NCBI GenBank assembly: GCA_964412905.1
Contig: CAYPQL010000021.1
Span: 1-23,100, forward strand
Length of the DNA stretch: 23,100 nt
DNA from: CAYPQL01 sp964412905
Lineage (GTDB): Bacteria > Patescibacteriota > Minisyncoccia > JAHIHE01 > JAGLIN01
Direction: 5' to 3'
Below, piece by piece: positions 20,605-23,100 of the stretch. Every line of letters begins with the position of its first letter. The first letter of the stretch is position 1. The notes beneath the pieces were generated by a model. The model saw nothing but the letters and a program-made list of their open reading frames with translations, ran no database searches and was not told the origin of the DNA. A program made the translations under genes and the position numbers.

Positions 20605-22929
20605 CTATTTCCAATTCTCTATCATCGGCATCGGAATTGGAATTGGAGTTGGACTGTTATTGTCCGCCGAGCTTATTTTCAAACTCTTCACCTCTTCAAG
20701 AGAATCCAGCCGATTCGCTTTGAGATATTTGTTGGATAATGAGTATAAGATATCGTCAATATACAAACTTCTGCTTGCGTTATTCCAGCTATAAGCGCTA
20801 TTTTCATCAGAATGATCAATCGTTCCTTTCAATTCAAAGCCTTTTTTATTTATATTAAACACAGCCACTCCGTTAAAATATTTTATCGGAGGCATTATCA
20901 TTTTTTCCTGTTCATCAGTTGAAATTCCTTCTTGCAAAATCCTAACCCCTCCTTGCATGCTTATCGGAATTGCCAGAAGATTCTTGTCTTTGGAAAATAG
21001 AAACGCTTTGTGTTCATTTATTGCTATTGAATCGCTATTTCTATCACCCATTACATACTTATCTATTTCCGTTGGGTTAGTAACATCAGAAACATCAAAT
21101 AAAGATAATTTGATTCCCCCGATTATTCTTCCACTATCATCCGATTCTTTTCCAAGCCCAATCAAAGTTGTTTCGTCGTAAGGATGCAGATAGCTGGAAA
21201 ATCCCGGCACTTTCAATTCTCCTAAAACTTGCGGTTTAGCTGGATCAGATAAGTCAATCACAAAAAGCGGATCGGTTTGTTTGAAAGTCACCATATACGC
21301 CCTGTTCTGCATAAACCTCACGGAATAAATCTGCTCTCCTTCGGCAAGCTCTTCAACTTTTCCAACAACTTTCATATCATTATCTAGCACATAGATATTG
21401 CTATATGACTGCGAACTGACATCGTTAAATTGCGACCAATCTCTGCTTCTGGTCGTAGCGATTCTGAAATACCCGTCGCTTTCATCCATCGAAAACTGGT
21501 TTAAAACTCTCCCCGTCACTTCGCCGAATGTTTTATATTCCAAGCTTCCGTTATTTATTCCAATTTTATGAATTACCGTTTTTTCCAGCTCTTTGGAAAT
21601 ATCTTCGTATCTTTGCTTCACTCTTTTTTCCATTTCCTTTTGGAATTCATCTTCCCTGTCCTTAAACATATTTTCATATCTTGCCATAATTATTATTATC
21701 TTCTGATATTTTTCCATTGGAGATAAAACATCATTTTCCGTTTTTTCAATCTTGGCTATTATTTCCTTATCTTTTTCGCTCATTTCCGGAAAAACATATT
21801 CTCTCAGCATATCCATAGTGATGTCCATCGCAAGCTCTTCTTCGCTCACTTGCTTGTTGAATGTTATGTAAATATTATTCTCAGAAACAAACATGTCATT
21901 CTGCTGTCCGTCCAAGAGATAAACTTCACTGTTTATTTTCTCCGCATCATTTTTTATATTCAACGAAGCAACAGTCGTGAAATTATAAGAATAATAAGGA
22001 ATATCAAAATAGAAAACATCCGGGGTCTCGCCGCCGCTTAAAACTTTCCCGTTTTCAAGAATTATAGGAATTGGAAATTTTTCATCGTAGCTATAATAAT
22101 TATAACTTGAAGTCACGAAATAAACATAGTCCCCGATCATTCTGGAATTAACAAGCTGTCCTTCAAAATCAAAACTTCCGGTTTGCTTCGGGTTGCTTCT
22201 GTCGCTTATGTCAAAAATCTTCAAAAAAGAATAATTATTATTTCGCCTTGGCAAAATACTTTCATATTCTTTGGCATTATAGATATTATAATTATATCCA
22301 TAAATTGCCAGCTTGTCGCCGTTTATATAAATTCCGCTCGGACTTGAATCCAATTTTATTCTGGAAACTTCTTTGGAATTTTCAGCGGGATAAGCGTCAA
22401 TTATAACCACTTCATTTCCGGAAACGGCGTAAATATATTTGCCGTCAGTTTTCACGATGTCTCCCTCGTCAACTCCCGCGACTTGGACATTGGTAGAAGA
22501 ATAATCTCCGCCGCCAATTCCATTCGTTGGAACAGGACTGCTTGGAACAGCTTCCATGCTTACCTCCGTTCTCTTTTCAAAATCATTAGCTCCTCCCAAA
22601 AAATTGCTGTATCCGTAAGCGCTTGAAACGGCATTATTTTCCATAAATTCTTTCATCTCCGCGTAATCTTTAAATTTTCGGATAGCTCCATTTTCATTCG
22701 CCGGAACATTGGCGGAAGGATTGCTTATTCCGCCATTATTGGTTTTGTAAATTAATAGCGCCCCGCCAAAAATAAAAAGATTAATAATAAATAACAGCAA
22801 AACAAACGCCAGCGGCGTTGAAAACTTTTTTGTTTTGATTTCATTTATTTTCTTTTGCTTCTCCGGATTACTATCCGGTTTATTTTTCCCAAAGCGGCAG
22901 CCAGAACCCAAATTAAAATTGTCTTTCAT
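20605..22929 (-). CDS. Membrane-anchored beta-propeller domain protein
   Basis: A 774-aa protein with a short cytoplasmic N terminus, one membrane segment (about 39-61, LAFVLLLFIINLFIFGGALL) and a large outside part. This matches the family of secreted proteins with a C-terminal beta-propeller distantly related to WD40 (PF09826 as I recall). Typical phrases are NVQVAGVDEGDIVKTDGKYI and VVIIDAYP, then repeated strand motifs such as LKIFDISDRSNPKQTGSF, FVIDLSDPAKPQVLGEL and LSLFDVSDVTNPTEIDKY. A Glu/Lys-rich helical insertion (about 375-460, probable coiled coil) interrupts the propeller. The tail is a short PTPIPIPMPM stretch. Function of the family is unknown; extracellular binding or scaffold roles are inferred. 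A weak promoter lies at 22953-22980. The HAD gene follows 33 nt downstream. Confidence 0.85.
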   Translation of the reverse strand: MKDNFNLGSGCRFGKNKPDSNPEKQKKINEIKTKKFSTPLAFVLLLFIINLFIFGGALLIYKTNNGGISNPSANVPANENGAIRKFKDYAEMKEFMENNAVSSAYGYSNFLGGANDFEKRTEVSMEAVPSSPVPTNGIGGGDYSSTNVQVAGVDEGDIVKTDGKYIYAVSGNEVVIIDAYPAENSKEVSRIKLDSSPSGIYINGDKLAIYGYNYNIYNAKEYESILPRRNNNYSFLKIFDISDRSNPKQTGSFDFEGQLVNSRMIGDYVYFVTSSYNYYSYDEKFPIPIILENGKVLSGGETPDVFYFDIPYYSYNFTTVASLNIKNDAEKINSEVYLLDGQQNDMFVSENNIYITFNKQVSEEELAMDITMDMLREYVFPEMSEKDKEIIAKIEKTENDVLSPMEKYQKIIIIMARYENMFKDREDEFQKEMEKRVKQRYEDISKELEKTVIHKIGINNGSLEYKTFGEVTGRVLNQFSMDESDGYFRIATTRSRDWSQFNDVSSQSYSNIYVLDNDMKVVGKVEELAEGEQIYSVRFMQNRAYMVTFKQTDPLFVIDLSDPAKPQVLGELKVPGFSSYLHPYDETTLIGLGKESDDSGRIIGGIKLSLFDVSDVTNPTEIDKYVMGDRNSDSIAINEHKAFLFSKDKNLLAIPISMQGGVRILQEGISTDEQEKMIMPPIKYFNGVAVFNINKKGFELKGTIDHSDENSAYSWNNASRSLYIDDILYSLSNKYLKANRLDSLEEVKSLKISSADNNSPTPIPIPMPMIENWK

Positions 22930-22952
22930 ATTTTTTATTTTAGAAATTAAAA

Positions 22953-22980
22953 ACTATAGCCGAGCAAAACAATAGAACAA
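22953..22980 (-). promoter_or_regulatory. Possible promoter of the beta-propeller/HAD operon
   Basis: On the minus strand TTGTTC (22980-22975), a 16-nt spacer and TATAGT (22958-22953). The -10 is good and the -35 weak. It overlaps a 12-bp direct repeat CAATAGAACAAT (22970-22981 and 22986-22997). Confidence 0.4.
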
Positions 22981-23002
22981 TACAGCAATAGAACAATTTA
23001 TT

Positions 23003-23100
23003 TCAGCAATTCATCATATACCACTCGCCTCCGATCGGGTCAATATATCCTGCCGCGGCGAGGATGCTGTCAATTACCGCCCAGGCGATGAGGATTATTA
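23003..23100 (-). CDS. 3' end of a small membrane protein gene (partial)
   Basis: Read on the minus strand from the window edge, one frame gives 32 residues: a hydrophobic stretch IILIAWAVIDSILAAAGYID, then PIGGEWYMMNC and TGA at 23005-23003. Minus-strand orientation and a stop about 75 nt before the next gene's start fit a real C terminus. A hydrophobic segment followed by a short polar tail resembles small TrbC/VirB2-like pilin or other small membrane proteins that are frequent in CPR genomes, but this is only a guess from a short fragment. Confidence 0.5.
   Translation of the reverse strand, partial: IILIAWAVIDSILAAAGYIDPIGGEWYMMNC

Noticed and set aside
1..23100. Alternative genetic code with UGA as glycine
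   Set aside because: Several genes end naturally at TGA with neighbours starting just beyond, and all core genes read normally with the standard bacterial code.

Overview
The window looks like a piece of a Candidatus Patescibacteria (CPR) genome, probably Parcubacteria-like. This is inference, based on AT-rich DNA, mostly absent Shine-Dalgarno sequences with TTGACA-type promoters, many secreted proteins, period-7 microrepeats between and inside genes, and a Q/N-rich secreted coiled-coil protein of a kind I associate with CPR. TGA is used as a stop (ends of the ROK gene, the lectin gene and the right-edge fragment), so the code is not the UGA-glycine code of Gracilibacteria.

Layout. At 1-67 is a probable 5' fragment of a minus-strand gene, followed by three nested hairpins (106-324) that look like a structured RNA or leader, and a palindromic repeat (541-625). 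A two-gene minus operon follows: a six-hairpin glycosidase/glycogen-debranching-like protein and a ROK sugar kinase (3375-658). The only plus-strand island (3838-7531) is a self-contained cell-surface cassette: a DUF11-repeat protein with a C-terminal MPKTG sorting signal, then a membrane protein fusing a degenerate DHH/NrnA-like domain to a class F-type sortase. It ends at a bidirectional terminator. Convergent to it, on the minus strand, are a secreted lectin/Ig/CBM protein and a secreted S8 (subtilisin) protease that share one C-terminal carbohydrate-binding-like module.

The right half is all minus strand: a 65-aa small protein with a strong SD, a secreted Q/N-rich coiled-coil protein, two GT2 glycosyltransferases, and a dTDP-sugar operon (RmlB with an N-terminal HTH-like extension, then an RmlC-like cupin fused to an RmlA-like nucleotidyltransferase). 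Then come a 193-aa unknown protein, a HAD phosphatase, a membrane-anchored beta-propeller protein and the 3' end of a small membrane protein. The theme is cell-surface construction: activated deoxysugar, glycosyl transfer, covalent anchoring of an adhesin-like protein, and secreted binding or proteolytic proteins.

Both runs of exactly 100 N are assembly joins. Their flanks repeat over exactly 55 bp, which points to a k=55 de Bruijn assembly. This predicts the missing sequence in the DUF11 gene and shows that the protease really ends at 7639, not beyond the gap. The most unusual biology is the DHH-like/sortase fusion with its adjacent substrate, the HTH-RmlB and RmlC-RmlA fusions, the structured RNA candidate at 106-324, and the heptamer repeats.
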